Shown: positions 1 through 9,680, counted from the stretch's first letter. The stretch is 64,000 bases of DNA from Lachnoclostridium sp. An131 (GCF_002160825.1 NZ_NFLI01000002.1:1-64000), one strand, 5' to 3'. Notes: generated by a model not told the origin, from the letters alone. Made by a program: numbers and translations.

Positions 1-144
1 AAACTTGAAAAAACGAACTCTCAGCTGTATGATTGAGAAAATGAGTCCGGAACCATTTTGCTTTAGGAACACTCTCTTTCATATCAACTGACAATTCGTT
101 TACTTCATCCGCGGGTTGACAGCAGGGTGCGGGCCGCGCTAAGA

Positions 145-174
145 TAGGATACAGTGAAATAGGATAGAGTGAAA
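145..174. repeat. 15-bp tandem duplication
   Basis: Two adjacent 15-bp units, TAGGATAcAGTGAAA and TAGGATAgAGTGAAA, differ at one base. They lie upstream of the first gene in otherwise featureless sequence. No promoter or RNA was recognised in the first 262 bases. Confidence 0.6.
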
Positions 175-262
175 ATTCCCGCGGAGGGCAGGGGCATATT
201 CTCTTTTGACTGCGGGAACGGACGAATAAACGGCAGCAGCAGAAGATGATGAAAGGGATACC

Positions 263-1105
263 ATGACAGAAACACTGACAGCCCGCCATACGGGAAACGC
301 AGGAATTGTTTTTCATATAGAAAAAATAAATGCAGAGAAAAGCCCGGCAGAGAAAAATCAGGCAGAGAAAAATCAGGCAGAGAAAAATCCGGGGAAGGCT
401 GTTCTTGGCATCGACGCCTTCTGCCGGGATCGGAAAGGGCTTTATATGGATACGCCGGAGCAGGAAAGAGTGCGGCTGCTTTCGGAGATTGAAAGTGGAG
501 AGCTGAGGACCCTTGTGTTTACCCATGAGCATGGGGATCATTTCTGCCTGGAGGATGTGCTGGAGGCACTGAAAAGAAATCCCCGGCTTCATATTATATC
601 CACGCGGAAGGTGATTCAGAGGATCCGGGAAAAAAGTCCGGACGGAATTCTGGAAGAGATCAGGCCGGAGGAAACAGGAAGCATAGATGTGGAGCTGCCG
701 GGGGGCGGCATGCCGCGTATGAAGCTGCGGCTTTTCAACGCGCCGCATATGGGCGAACAGTTTGCGGATATTCAAAATCTTGTCTGTCTGCTGGAGGCCG
801 GAGGCAGAAGGCTTCTGATTCCCGGAGACGCCAGGCCTGACGCAGCGCTTTTTGAACGGGCCGCAGCCTGGTCGCCGGTTATCGACTGGCTGATTGCACC
901 GTTCCCGCTGATGGGGCTTCCTTCTTCGAGAAAGAAAATTGCCTCAGCTTTCACGGTCAGGCACGCGCTCGCCGTTCATCTGCCCCGGCCGGAAAAGGAT
1001 GAGCATGGCTGGAGGGCGAGTGCGCTGAAGGTATGCGAAAGAGCGCGGGACGGGCTGCCCATGCCGCTGTTCGGCGATGTGATCGGAGAAACGTATCTGC
1101 TGTGA
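263..1105 (+). CDS. Metallo-beta-lactamase-fold hydrolase
   Basis: A 280-residue cytoplasmic protein of the metallo-beta-lactamase superfamily. The metal-binding signature HxHxDH is visible as THEHGDHF (His88, His90, Asp92, His93). NAPHMG and LIPGDARPD further on are candidates for the later metal ligands. There is no signal peptide. The substrate cannot be read from sequence; many family members of this size are uncharacterised hydrolases. An oddity is the stretch at residues 24-43, where four pentapeptides of AEKNQ type interrupt the first beta-strand region; at DNA level this is a four-fold 15-bp repeat. The gene stands alone, upstream of the str operon and separated from it by a terminator hairpin. 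Confidence 0.8.
   Translation: MTETLTARHTGNAGIVFHIEKINAEKSPAEKNQAEKNQAEKNPGKAVLGIDAFCRDRKGLYMDTPEQERVRLLSEIESGELRTLVFTHEHGDHFCLEDVLEALKRNPRLHIISTRKVIQRIREKSPDGILEEIRPEETGSIDVELPGGGMPRMKLRLFNAPHMGEQFADIQNLVCLLEAGGRRLLIPGDARPDAALFERAAAWSPVIDWLIAPFPLMGLPSSRKKIASAFTVRHALAVHLPRPEKDEHGWRASALKVCERARDGLPMPLFGDVIGETYLL
332..391 (+). repeat. In-frame 15-bp tandem repeat, four units
   Basis: Four consecutive 15-bp units starting GCAGAGAAAA encode AEKSP, AEKNQ, AEKNQ and AEKNP inside the metallo-hydrolase gene. The two middle units are identical, which suggests recent slippage. Confidence 0.85.
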
Positions 1106-1234
1106 GCCGGCGAAGGGCGCAGCTTTGGCAGTCCTGCGGAAAATCCGGCCTTCTCAAAGCAGCATTCCGGCAGAGGCTCCGGATGCTTTGGGATGAATAT
1201 GAAAAAAACAGGTAAAATCCTTGAAAACTTGCGG

Positions 1235-1260
1235 AAAAACCCCTTGACACAGGGGTTTTT
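1235..1260. terminator. Bidirectional terminator hairpin overlapping a promoter
   Basis: A perfect 10-bp stem, AAAAACCCCT / AGGGGTTTTT, encloses a 6-nt loop, with A-runs and T-runs on either side. It would end the metallo-hydrolase transcript. The loop carries most of the -35 box of the downstream rpsL promoter. Confidence 0.8.
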
Positions 1261-1272
1261 CGTCTTTATAAT
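1244..1272 (+). promoter_or_regulatory. Consensus sigma-A promoter of the rpsL operon
   Basis: TTGACA at 1244-1249 and TATAAT at 1267-1272 are separated by exactly 17 bp, a full match to the vegetative consensus. The predicted start near 1279 leaves a leader of about 115 nt before rpsL. Confidence 0.9.
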
Positions 1273-1393
1273 ACTATGGTGTGCGCGAAAGTACACAGGG
1301 TATTTTTGCGCGCTGATTTAAACTGTCGATTACCGACACAGCAGCCTGACAGGGCCGGCATCATGCCAGCCACTTATACAGGAGGTGAAAGGA

Positions 1394-1816
1394 ATGCCAA
1401 CATTTAACCAGTTAGTCAGAAAAGGAAGACAGACCTCTGTAAAGAAGTCTACTGCTCCTGCCCTTCAGAAAGGATTCAACTCCCTGAAGAAAAAAGCGAC
1501 GAACACATCCGCTCCGCAGAAGCGCGGCGTGTGCACAGCAGTAAAGACCGCTACCCCGAAGAAGCCGAACTCAGCTCTTCGTAAGATTGCCAGAGTACGT
1601 CTTTCCAACGGAATCGAGGTAACGAGCTACATCCCCGGAGAGGGACACAACCTGCAGGAGCACAGCGTTGTTATGATCCGCGGCGGAAGAGTAAAGGACC
1701 TGCCCGGTACGAGATATCATATCATCCGTGGAACGCTGGATACCGCCGGTGTAGCTAAGAGAAGACAGGCCCGTTCCAAATACGGCGCAAAGAGACCGAA
1801 GGACGCAAAGAAATAA
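1394..1816 (+). CDS. rpsL: 30S ribosomal protein S12
   Basis: Ribosomal protein S12 sits at the decoding centre of the 30S subunit and helps set translational fidelity. The 140-residue product begins [12 protein letters not shown] and contains the conserved [13 protein letters not shown] and [10 protein letters not shown] segments typical of S12. The ATG at 1394 is chosen because AGGAGGTG ends 6 nt upstream; a GTG three codons earlier lies inside that ribosome binding site. It is first in an rpsL-rpsG-fusA unit with a consensus promoter. rpoB/rpoC are not directly upstream, where many Firmicutes carry them. Confidence 0.98.
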   Translation: MPTFNQLVRKGRQTSVKKSTAPALQKGFNSLKKKATNTSAPQKRGVCTAVKTATPKKPNSALRKIARVRLSNGIEVTSYIPGEGHNLQEHSVVMIRGGRVKDLPGTRYHIIRGTLDTAGVAKRRQARSKYGAKRPKDAKK

Positions 1817-2087
1817 TTAAGTCTGAATCGGTTTTGAATCAGAGAAACAGGTTTCACGCTGTGAAGACCTGAGCGGAGAAAACAAAAGCGGCCGCGAGGC
1901 CGGAGATGTCCCGCCGGGCATTCGCAGTAAACAGAACTATTCGTTGGACAGACAAAAGGACGTCTGTATGCCGGAATGAAATATCGTCCCTTGGGCTGCG
2001 GGTCGTATATAGAATTACCGTGCACAACACAAGTAGAGGACACATGTGAGTACCTGAGAATTAATTTTTGTTAAGGAGGGAAGTATT
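1817..2087 (+). other. 271-nt rpsL-rpsG intercistronic region
   Basis: This gap is longer than usual between S12 and S7 genes. It holds a small hairpin (ACAGAC / GTCTGT near 1950-1975) but no terminator and no convincing promoter. It may be a regulatory leader, since S7 represses its own operon at this junction in enterobacteria, but that role is inference here. Confidence 0.4.
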
Positions 2088-2558
2088 GTGGCACGTAAAG
2101 GACATACTCAGAAAAGAGATGTATTAGCGGATCCGCTTTACAACAACAAAGTAGTCACCAAGCTTATCAACAACATCATGCTGGATGGTAAGAAGGGTGT
2201 GGCTCAGAAGATTGTATACGGAGCATTTGCAAGAGTAGAGGCTAAGACAGAGAAGCCCGCTCTGGAAGTATTTGAGGAGGCTATGAATAATATCATGCCG
2301 CTTCTGGAGGTAAAGGCGAGACGTGTCGGCGGAGCGACCTATCAGGTTCCGATCGAGGTTCGCCCGGACCGCCGTCAGGCGCTGGCTCTGCGCTGGCTGA
2401 CCATGTTCTCCCGTAAGCGCGGTGAGAAGACCATGGAGGAGCGTCTTGCAAACGAGATCATGGACGCTGCGAACAACACCGGCGCATCCGTGAAGAGAAA
2501 AGAAGACATGCACAAGATGGCAGAGGCAAACAAGGCGTTTGCTCACTATCGTTTCTAA
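2088..2558 (+). CDS. rpsG: 30S ribosomal protein S7
   Basis: S7 nucleates assembly of the 30S head and contacts the E-site tRNA. The 156-residue product starts [16 protein letters not shown] and contains the conserved [24 protein letters not shown] motif region, matching full-length bacterial S7. Translation starts at GTG 2088, 7 nt after the strong site AAGGAGGG. It is followed after 21 nt by fusA, the usual str-operon order, and is expected to be co-transcribed with rpsL. Confidence 0.98.
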   Translation: MARKGHTQKRDVLADPLYNNKVVTKLINNIMLDGKKGVAQKIVYGAFARVEAKTEKPALEVFEEAMNNIMPLLEVKARRVGGATYQVPIEVRPDRRQALALRWLTMFSRKRGEKTMEERLANEIMDAANNTGASVKRKEDMHKMAEANKAFAHYRF

Positions 2559-2579
2559 TTATTTGAGGAGGAAAATCCC

Positions 2580-4694
2580 GTGGCTGGAAGAGAATATCCA
2601 TTAGAGAGAACCAGAAATATCGGAATTATGGCTCATATCGATGCTGGTAAGACCACACTGACCGAGCGTATTCTGTATTATACTGGCGTAAACTATAAGA
2701 TTGGTGATACTCACGAGGGTACTGCTACCATGGACTGGATGGAGCAGGAGCAGGAGCGTGGTATCACGATCACTTCCGCTGCAACAACCTGTCACTGGAC
2801 TCTGCAGGAAAACTGCAAGCCGAAGCCCGGCGCTCTGGAGCACCGTATCAATATCATTGATACCCCGGGCCATGTTGACTTTACGGTTGAGGTAGAGCGT
2901 TCCCTTCGTGTACTGGACGGCGCTGTGGGCGTGTTCTGTGCGAAGGGTGGTGTAGAGCCTCAGTCAGAGAACGTATGGCGTCAGGCAGACACCTATAACG
3001 TACCGAGAATGGCGTTTATCAACAAGATGGACATTCTGGGTGCAGACTTCTACAATGCAGTAGATATGATTAAGACAAGACTTGGCAAGAATGCCATCTG
3101 TCTGCAGCTTCCGATTGGTAAGGAAGATGAGTTTCAGGGAATCATCGATCTGTTTGAGATGAAGGCCTACATCTATAATGATGACAAGGGCGAGGACATC
3201 TCTATCACAGATATCCCGGATGACATGAAGGATGACGCAGAGCTGTACCGTTCTGAGCTCGTTGAGAAGATCTGTGATCTGGACGACGACCTGATGATGC
3301 AGTATCTGGAGGGCGAGGAGCCGTCCGTTGAGGATATGAAGGCTGCCTTAAGAAAGGCAACCTGCGAGTGCAAGGCTGTTCCGGTATGCTGCGGAAGCGC
3401 TTACCGCAACAAGGGTGTTCAGAAGCTTCTGGACGCAGTGCTTGAGTATATGCCTGCTCCGACCGATATCCCGGCTATCAAGGGCGTGGATATGGATGGA
3501 AACGAGATCGAGCGCCATTCCTCTGACGAGGAGCCGTTCTCCGCGCTGGCATTCAAGATTATGGCTGACCCGTTCGTAGGAAAGCTGGCATTCTTCCGTG
3601 TATACTCCGGAACTATGAATTCCGGATCCTATGTATACAATTCTACGAAGCAGAAGAAGGAGCGTGTAGGACGTATCCTTCAGATGCATGCAAATAAGAG
3701 AGCAGAGCTGGATAAGGTATATTCCGGAGATATCGCAGCTGCCGTAGGCTTCAAGTTTACGACCACCGGCGATACCATCTGCGACGAGCAGCATCCGGTT
3801 ATCCTGGAGTCCATGGAGTTCCCGGAGCCGGTTATCGAGCTGGCTATCGAGCCGAAGACCAAGGCTGGTCAGGGCAAGATGGGCGAGGCTCTTGCAAAGC
3901 TGGCAGAGGAGGACCCGACCTTCCGCGCTCACACAGATCCGGAGACAGGCCAGACCATCATCGCAGGTATGGGCGAGCTCCATCTGGAGATTATCGTAGA
4001 CCGTCTGCTGCGTGAGTACAAGGTAGAGGCAAACGTAGGAGCTCCTCAGGTTGCTTACAAGGAGACCTTCACCAAGGCTGTGGATGTGGACAGCAAGTAT
4101 GCGAAGCAGTCCGGTGGACGTGGACAGTATGGTCACTGTAAGGTACACTTCGAGCCGATGGATGCCAACGGAGAAGAGCTGTTCAAGTTCGATTCCCAGG
4201 TTGTCGGCGGTGCGATTCCGAAGGAATACATTCCGGCAGTCGGCGAAGGTATCGAGGAGGCTGCACAGTCCGGTATTCTGGGAGGATTCCCGGTACTTGG
4301 TATCCATGCAACCGTATACGACGGATCCTACCATGAGGTAGACTCCAGCGAGATGGCTTTCCATATCGCAGGCTCCATGGCGTTCAAGGAGGCTATGCAG
4401 AAGGGAAATCCCGTACTGCTTGAGCCGATCATGAAGGTCGAGGTTACCACACCCGAGGATTACATGGGCGACGTTATCGGTGACATCAACAGCCGCCGCG
4501 GACGTATCGAGGGTATGGAGGACATCGGAGGCGGAAAGATGATCCGTGGATACGTTCCGCTTGCAGAGATGTTCGGATACTCCACAGACCTGCGTTCCAA
4601 GACCCAGGGCCGTGGAAACTACTCCATGTTCTTCGAGAAATACGAGCAGGTTCCGAAGAATATCCAGGAGAAAGTACTTGCAGCAAAGAAATAA
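2580..4694 (+). CDS. fusA: Elongation factor G
   Basis: EF-G is the GTPase that drives ribosomal translocation and, with RRF, ribosome recycling. The 704-residue protein has the GTP-binding signatures [12 protein letters not shown] (P-loop), DTPGHVD (G3) and NKMD (G4), followed by domains II-V at full family length. The GTG start at 2580 is preceded by GAGGAGG. It ends the rpsL-rpsG-fusA unit; no clear terminator precedes the tuf promoter 32 nt later, so some read-through into tuf is likely. Confidence 0.98.
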   Translation: MAGREYPLERTRNIGIMAHIDAGKTTLTERILYYTGVNYKIGDTHEGTATMDWMEQEQERGITITSAATTCHWTLQENCKPKPGALEHRINIIDTPGHVDFTVEVERSLRVLDGAVGVFCAKGGVEPQSENVWRQADTYNVPRMAFINKMDILGADFYNAVDMIKTRLGKNAICLQLPIGKEDEFQGIIDLFEMKAYIYNDDKGEDISITDIPDDMKDDAELYRSELVEKICDLDDDLMMQYLEGEEPSVEDMKAALRKATCECKAVPVCCGSAYRNKGVQKLLDAVLEYMPAPTDIPAIKGVDMDGNEIERHSSDEEPFSALAFKIMADPFVGKLAFFRVYSGTMNSGSYVYNSTKQKKERVGRILQMHANKRAELDKVYSGDIAAAVGFKFTTTGDTICDEQHPVILESMEFPEPVIELAIEPKTKAGQGKMGEALAKLAEEDPTFRAHTDPETGQTIIAGMGELHLEIIVDRLLREYKVEANVGAPQVAYKETFTKAVDVDSKYAKQSGGRGQYGHCKVHFEPMDANGEELFKFDSQVVGGAIPKEYIPAVGEGIEEAAQSGILGGFPVLGIHATVYDGSYHEVDSSEMAFHIAGSMAFKEAMQKGNPVLLEPIMKVEVTTPEDYMGDVIGDINSRRGRIEGMEDIGGGKMIRGYVPLAEMFGYSTDLRSKTQGRGNYSMFFEKYEQVPKNIQEKVLAAKK

Positions 4695-4726
4695 GCAATT
4701 TATAAGCGATTTCCGCTAAATTTTGC

Positions 4727-4755
4727 TTGAAAAATAGGGCGCTTTGAAATATAAT
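4727..4755 (+). promoter_or_regulatory. tuf promoter
   Basis: TTGAAA (4727-4732), 17 bp, TATAAT (4750-4755). This gives tuf its own strong promoter between fusA and tuf. Confidence 0.85.
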
Positions 4756-4832
4756 CAAAGTTAGCCGAGTATCTGATAAAACAGAAAATCAAATCAGCCC
4801 CAGAGGCATATGAATTAAGGAGGACATTCAAA

Positions 4833-6026
4833 ATGGCTAAAGCTAAATTTGAAAGAACCAAACCGCATTGTAATATCGGTACCATCGGTCACGTAGACCA
4901 TGGCAAAACTACTCTGACAGCAGCTATCACAAAGGTTCTGTCTGAGCGTGTTGCTGGTAACACAGCTACCGATTTCGAGAACATCGACAAGGCTCCCGAA
5001 GAGAGAGAGCGTGGTATCACCATTTCTACTGCTCACGTTGAGTACGAGACAGAGAAGAGACACTACGCACACGTTGACTGCCCGGGCCATGCTGACTATG
5101 TAAAGAACATGATCACCGGAGCTGCTCAGATGGACGGAGCTATCCTGGTAGTAGCTGCTACCGACGGTGTAATGGCTCAGACAAAGGAGCACATCCTTCT
5201 GTCCCGTCAGGTAGGCGTTCCCTACATCGTAGTATTCATGAACAAGTGCGACATGGTAGACGACGAGGAGCTGCTTGAGCTGGTAGACATGGAGATCCGT
5301 GAGCTGCTGAACGAGTATGAGTTCCCGGGAGATGACACACCGATCATCCAGGGTTCCGCTCTGAAGGCTCTTGAGGATCCGTCCAGCGAGTGGGGCGACA
5401 AGATCATGGAGCTGATGGATGCTGTTGATGAGTGGATTCCGGATCCGCAGCGTGCAACTGATCAGCCGTTCCTGATGCCGGTTGAGGACGTATTCACAAT
5501 CACCGGACGTGGTACTGTTGCTACAGGCCGTGTAGAGCGTGGTGTTCTGCATCTGAACGAGGAAGTTGAGATCGTTGGTATCAAGGAAGAGACTCGTAAG
5601 ACCGTTGTAACTGGTATCGAGATGTTCCGTAAGCTGCTTGACGAGGCTCAGGCTGGTGACAACATCGGAGCTCTGCTTCGTGGTGTTCAGAGAACCGAGA
5701 TCGAAAGAGGTCAGGTTATCGTTAAGCCGGGCAGCATTACCTGCCACACCAAGTTTACCGCTCAGGTATACGTTCTGACCAAGGACGAGGGTGGCCGTCA
5801 TACTCCGTTCTTCAACAACTACAGACCGCAGTTCTACTTCCGTACAACTGACGTTACCGGCGTTATCACTCTTCCGGAAGGAACAGAGATGTGCATGCCT
5901 GGTGACAACGTAGAGATGACTATCGAGCTGATCCATCCGATCGCTATGGAGCAGGGTCTTACCTTCGCTATCCGTGAGGGCGGACGTACTGTAGGATCCG
6001 GACGTGTGGCTTCCGTTATCGAGTAA
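4833..6026 (+). CDS. tuf: Elongation factor Tu
   Basis: EF-Tu delivers aminoacyl-tRNA to the ribosome as a GTP complex. The 397-residue product has [10 protein letters not shown] (P-loop), DCPGHAD (G3) and NKCD (G4), then the two beta-barrel domains ending with the characteristic GRTVGSGRV segment. AAGGAGG lies upstream of ATG 4833. The gene has its own promoter and a strong terminator directly after it. Confidence 0.98.
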   Translation: MAKAKFERTKPHCNIGTIGHVDHGKTTLTAAITKVLSERVAGNTATDFENIDKAPEERERGITISTAHVEYETEKRHYAHVDCPGHADYVKNMITGAAQMDGAILVVAATDGVMAQTKEHILLSRQVGVPYIVVFMNKCDMVDDEELLELVDMEIRELLNEYEFPGDDTPIIQGSALKALEDPSSEWGDKIMELMDAVDEWIPDPQRATDQPFLMPVEDVFTITGRGTVATGRVERGVLHLNEEVEIVGIKEETRKTVVTGIEMFRKLLDEAQAGDNIGALLRGVQRTEIERGQVIVKPGSITCHTKFTAQVYVLTKDEGGRHTPFFNNYRPQFYFRTTDVTGVITLPEGTEMCMPGDNVEMTIELIHPIAMEQGLTFAIREGGRTVGSGRVASVIE

Positions 6027-6046
6027 TCTATTTATACAGTAAATAT

Positions 6047-6078
6047 AAGGCTTCTGGGAATTTCCCGGAAGCCTTTTT
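6047..6078 (+). terminator. Rho-independent terminator of tuf
   Basis: An AAGGCTTC...GAAGCCTT stem with one G-T pair and a short loop is followed by a run of T. A second hairpin without a T-run (AACCACGC / GCGTGGTT, 6090-6112) follows. Confidence 0.9.
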
Positions 6079-6178
6079 TATATCAAGAAAACCACGCGAT
6101 AGCAGCGTGGTTCTATTCATTTCAGTGAATCTGTCAGTCCGTCAGTCTGGCGTCTAAACGTCAGCGTAAGGAAAGCTA

Positions 6179-6232
6179 TTGACAAATATGCACTACTGTG
6201 GTAGTGTGAAAATAGAAACTACCACAGTAGTG
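6179..6232 (+). promoter_or_regulatory. BlaI-type promoter with paired palindromic operators
   Basis: TTGACA at 6179-6184 is followed after 17 bp by TAGTGT at 6202-6207. Two 15-bp arms, CACTACTGTGGTAGT (6191-6205) and its exact reverse complement (6218-6232), flank 12 bp. Each arm is itself a dyad of form ACTAC-N4-GTAGT, the operator type bound by BlaI/MecI repressors. The operators cover the spacer, the -10 and the start site. Confidence 0.85.
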
Positions 6233-6244
6233 CAAAAGGAGAGG

Positions 6245-6625
6245 ATGCCTGTGCAGGTAAAGCTTTATGATTCGGAGCTGAAAATCATGGGAGTATTATG
6301 GCGGGAAGGCGATGTTACGGCAAAGCATATTTCGGATGTGATGAAGGAAGAGACAGGGTGGAACATGAACACAACGTACACTCTGATAAAGCGATGCATC
6401 AAAAAGGGAGCGGTGGAACGCTCAGAACCTCATTTTATGTGCCATGCGCTGATTTCCAAGGAAGAAGTGCAGGCCGCGGAAACGGAGGAGCTGATCAATA
6501 AGGTTTACGACGGCTCTGCAGATAAGCTGTTTGCCGCGCTGCTTGGCAGAAAGAAGCTGTCTGCCCGTCAGATTGAGAAGCTGAAGCAAATTGTTGAGGA
6601 AGAGGATACAGATACGGAGAAATGA
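6245..6625 (+). CDS. BlaI/MecI family transcriptional repressor
   Basis: A 126-residue winged-helix repressor of the BlaI/MecI/CopY family. The N-terminal half (LYDSELKIMGVLWREGDVTAKHI...) is the DNA-binding domain and the C-terminal half is the dimerisation segment, cleaved by a partner metalloprotease in known systems. ATG 6245 is preferred over the upstream TTG at 6179 because that TTG is the promoter -35 box and because AAAGGAGAGG lies just before 6245. The operator overlaps its own promoter, so autorepression is expected. The next gene, a BlaR1-like M56 protease, starts 9 nt after the stop. Confidence 0.9.
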   Translation: MPVQVKLYDSELKIMGVLWREGDVTAKHISDVMKEETGWNMNTTYTLIKRCIKKGAVERSEPHFMCHALISKEEVQAAETEELINKVYDGSADKLFAALLGRKKLSARQIEKLKQIVEEEDTDTEK

Positions 6626-6634
6626 GGTGGGGAT

Positions 6635-8593
6635 ATGAGCCTGATTCAGATGAGCTTTTCCGGTGCAGTCATGATTCTTGTCATTTTTGCAGTACGCACG
6701 GCAGCGATCAACGGACTGCCGAAGAAGCTTTTTATTTTACTTTGGGAGCTTGTACTGCTGCGGCTTCTCGTACCCTTTTCCATTCCCTCTGTGATAAGCG
6801 TATATACCTTTCTGGAGAGGGGACTCGACGCCGGAAACAGTCCGGCACAGGCTCTGCAGGTTCCGGCCGCATATCTGATCCCACAGGCTGCCGTGGAAGG
6901 AACAGGGGGAAGCAGCGGAGCGCAGCTGCTGCAGGAAAGTGTTCCGGGGACGCCGGAAGCGCCGGTCTGGCTGATTCTCTGGCTGGTCGGAGCGTCTGCA
7001 TGTGCCATTTTCTTTTTGGTATCCTATCTGCGCTGCTACAGGGAATTCCGGACATCGCTTCCCGTACACAGCGAGATGGCTGTCAGATGGCTGAAACGGC
7101 ATCCCCTCAGACGGACGGTGCGCGTCAGGCAGTCAGACCGGATCTCGGCGCCGCTGACATACGGGGTTCTGAAGCCGGTGATATTGCTGCCAAAGGAGAT
7201 GGATCTGACCGAAAGCAGGCAGCTGGAGTATATTCTGCTGCATGAATATATACATATCCGCCGCCTGGATTCTGTTCGGAAGATGGTCATGGTGTCTGCG
7301 CTGTGCGTACACTGGTTTAATCCCTTTGTATGGCTGATGTACATCCTTTTTAACAGAGATATGGAGCTGGCCTGTGATGAAAGCGTCGTACGGAAATCTG
7401 GCACGACATCCAGGAGAGATTACGCAAAAACGCTGATCAGCATGGAAGAGAAGAAAAGCATGGCGCTGCCGCTTTGCAACAGCTTCAGCCAGAACGCGGT
7501 CAGGGAAAGGATTACGGCGATTATGAAGACGAAGAAAGTAACGATAGGGATCGGCATCGTGTGCGTTTTGATTCTTGCAGTTGTAATCATCCTGTTTGCG
7601 ACGTCTGCGGACGGAGGACAGGAGACGGCAGGCCCGGAGGAGACGGAGCTTGCGGGTGACGCGGCGGAAGGCTCCGGTGAGGAAGCGGATACCGTGGACG
7701 GGAACGCAGGCCAGGATGCAGAGCAGGGAGATGAGACGGCATCCGACGATACAGTATCCATGGATGCGGCTACGGGACGCTACAGAGAGAGCACGACGGT
7801 GCTTCAGTGCACAGTAGAGGGCGAGCCGGAAGAGATGCCGGCCACGCTCTATGTGGGTGACAGATTTTCCATGTATATCCCGGATGAAGGCTGGCAGATC
7901 TATGATCAAAATCCGGTGGAATCGGAGAAAATGTCGGCGGTCTATCTGCCTGGAGAAGGACAGGTAGGGCTTTGGGTAGAATATCATCAGGAAGGTGTTG
8001 CTGATACAGGGGTGAGGCTGATGGAGGAAGGCTATTCTACCGCCACGGACACAGACAGGGTGCAGAGACAGGACGGGGAGATTCTGACGGAAGCCAGAAT
8101 ATTCGGAGACGGAAATGAAAGCTGGCTGGTGTGTACCAGACGTCCCGCCACATCGGAGGGGGCAGAAGGAATAGCCGCAAGGCTGGACGCCATCGCGGAT
8201 ACCTTCGAGGCGGCAACGGAGCAGGGAAGGCCAGCCAATCTGGTGAAGGTGCTTGGTACGGACAGCGCAGAAATGGCAGTGCTGGAGGAGCTTATGAAGG
8301 AGTTTTACACGGATTACTTCAACGGTGATGAAGAAGGGATCAGGCAGTATCTGTCTGTGGACTTCAGCGGAACGCCGGAGGTCTATGACGCGCCGGAGAC
8401 TGCCGGGGAGCTTGAAATACGCGAAATCAAGAGCCTTGTTGATATGACGGAATCGGAGGACAATTCCTTCGAGCAATACAGCCAGTCTGTGGAGTTTGTG
8501 GCGCCTGGCGAGGACTCCTTTACTTATCTTTCGGTGGAGTTTGTGAAGGAGAACGGCGAGTGGAAGGTGAGCTCCTACGGGCTGGAGAAGTAG
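6635..8593 (+). CDS. BlaR1-like M56 membrane metalloprotease with extracytoplasmic domain
   Basis: A 652-residue membrane sensor-protease. N-terminal membrane helices surround the M56 zinc-protease core: HEYIH (His203, Glu204, His207) and MELACDESV further on. A later transmembrane helix is at about residues 305-327. It is followed by an acidic, low-complexity linker and a C-terminal exported region of about 280 residues. In BlaR1 and MecR1 the exported part is a penicillin-binding domain with an STxK site; no such motif is seen here, so the ligand is probably not a beta-lactam. By family logic it should inactivate the adjacent BlaI-like repressor. No beta-lactamase gene is nearby. Confidence 0.85.
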   Translation: MSLIQMSFSGAVMILVIFAVRTAAINGLPKKLFILLWELVLLRLLVPFSIPSVISVYTFLERGLDAGNSPAQALQVPAAYLIPQAAVEGTGGSSGAQLLQESVPGTPEAPVWLILWLVGASACAIFFLVSYLRCYREFRTSLPVHSEMAVRWLKRHPLRRTVRVRQSDRISAPLTYGVLKPVILLPKEMDLTESRQLEYILLHEYIHIRRLDSVRKMVMVSALCVHWFNPFVWLMYILFNRDMELACDESVVRKSGTTSRRDYAKTLISMEEKKSMALPLCNSFSQNAVRERITAIMKTKKVTIGIGIVCVLILAVVIILFATSADGGQETAGPEETELAGDAAEGSGEEADTVDGNAGQDAEQGDETASDDTVSMDAATGRYRESTTVLQCTVEGEPEEMPATLYVGDRFSMYIPDEGWQIYDQNPVESEKMSAVYLPGEGQVGLWVEYHQEGVADTGVRLMEEGYSTATDTDRVQRQDGEILTEARIFGDGNESWLVCTRRPATSEGAEGIAARLDAIADTFEAATEQGRPANLVKVLGTDSAEMAVLEELMKEFYTDYFNGDEEGIRQYLSVDFSGTPEVYDAPETAGELEIREIKSLVDMTESEDNSFEQYSQSVEFVAPGEDSFTYLSVEFVKENGEWKVSSYGLEK

Positions 8594-8640
8594 GGACGGT
8601 TTTCCGCAGACGTTTTTACAGGGATATAAGGGACATAACA

Positions 8641-8695
8641 GAAAATCAATTTGTATCGGACAGGATTCGGATACAGATTGATTTTCTTCTTTTTT
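8641..8695 (+). terminator. Terminator after the BlaI/BlaR-like pair
   Basis: Outer arms GAAAATCAAT / ATTGATTTTC and inner arms TGTATC / GATACA form a long hairpin, followed by CTTCTTTTTT. Confidence 0.75.
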
Positions 8696-8706
8696 CTGGA
8701 TACAAT
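8678..8706 (+). promoter_or_regulatory. Promoter of the LprI-like lipoprotein gene
   Basis: TTGATT (8678-8683), 17 bp, TACAAT (8701-8706). It overlaps the distal arm of the preceding terminator. Confidence 0.6.
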
Positions 8707-8738
8707 GAAGAAAAGGCCTGAGAGGGGGAAAGGCGTAT

Positions 8739-9680
8739 ATGGGAAAGAAGAGACTGATACTTGCTTTGGGGCTGACAATCGCTCTGGCGGCAGGCTGCGG
8801 ACAGGAAATGCAGGAGCCGGAGCAGGCAGACACAGAAGCTGCGGCGGAGCAGGAAGAACTGGTACAGGAAGAATTGGTGCAGGAAGAGCCAGTACAAGAA
8901 AGGCTGGAGCAGGAGGAAGAGGCGGAACTGGAAGCCTGGATGCAGCAGATAAAGGATGAGATCGAATCAGCGGAGGCAGAGGCGGACAGACTGGATGAGA
9001 AGATAGGGAGCATGGATCTGGCGACGCAAATGGACTTGAACCAGACGTCCTTTGAAATCTATACCGTGTGGGATGATGTGCTGAACACCATCTGGGGAAT
9101 TTTAAAGGAAAACATGGAGGAAGCGTCCATGGAACAGCTGACGGAGGAAGAACAGTACTGGATTAGCAGAAAGGAGGCTGCAGTACAGGAGGCAGGAGCT
9201 TTATTTGAGGGCGGAAGTGCATGGCCTCTGGTCGTAAACTCGGAAGCAGCGAAATTGACCCGGTACAGAGTGTATGAGCTGGCGGCAGAGGCAGGTGTGC
9301 CTATGGATACACAGATCATCTATGACGGGTGCTATTTCAACTGGAGCGCGCATGTCTATAAGGTAAGTGTGGAACAGATGGATCCGTCTTTGAGCTACTG
9401 TGAAATCCAGATCAGCAATGTGCAGGATACGACCTTTGATTTTACTGTGGATGAGCTCATGATGACTACAGATGAGAGGACAACTATCTTACAGAGCAGT
9501 ACAGCTGTGATTCAGGATGGCGGCCGGTCGGCGGTGTATGAAGGGGAAGACTTTACACTGACCTTTCATTTTGCTTCAGAGCCTGCGAGCTTTCCAAAGG
9601 AGCTGACAGTAACAGGATGGGACAAGCTGGAAGGAGACACGTTTATCAATAAAAATGTCCCTGGACATGAGTCAGGCTGA
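8739..9680 (+). CDS. Lipoprotein with N-terminal QEELV repeats, LprI/DUF1311-like segment
   Basis: A 313-residue predicted lipoprotein. The signal peptide ends in a lipobox (ALAAGC, Cys20). Residues about 38-62 are four to five pentapeptides of QEELV type, encoded by a 15-bp tandem repeat (8850-8924), then a glutamate-rich coiled-coil-like stretch. Residues about 75-190 (LTEEEQYWISRKEAAV... and the following helical part) resemble the DUF1311/LprI lysozyme-inhibitor-like family, though the usual cysteines are not evident. The C-terminal beta-rich part is unassigned. It probably sits on the outer face of the membrane. The function is not known. Confidence 0.65.
   Translation: MGKKRLILALGLTIALAAGCGQEMQEPEQADTEAAAEQEELVQEELVQEEPVQERLEQEEEAELEAWMQQIKDEIESAEAEADRLDEKIGSMDLATQMDLNQTSFEIYTVWDDVLNTIWGILKENMEEASMEQLTEEEQYWISRKEAAVQEAGALFEGGSAWPLVVNSEAAKLTRYRVYELAAEAGVPMDTQIIYDGCYFNWSAHVYKVSVEQMDPSLSYCEIQISNVQDTTFDFTVDELMMTTDERTTILQSSTAVIQDGGRSAVYEGEDFTLTFHFASEPASFPKELTVTGWDKLEGDTFINKNVPGHESG

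Noticed and set aside
4815-5936. 373-codon minus-strand frame opposite tuf
   Set aside because: It is a mirror of a highly biased gene. The product is repetitive in Leu/Ser and matches nothing.
8094-8328. Arg/Gly-rich plus-strand frames within the M56 protease gene
   Set aside because: They overlap the real reading frame, have no start signals, and arise from GC-rich codon use.
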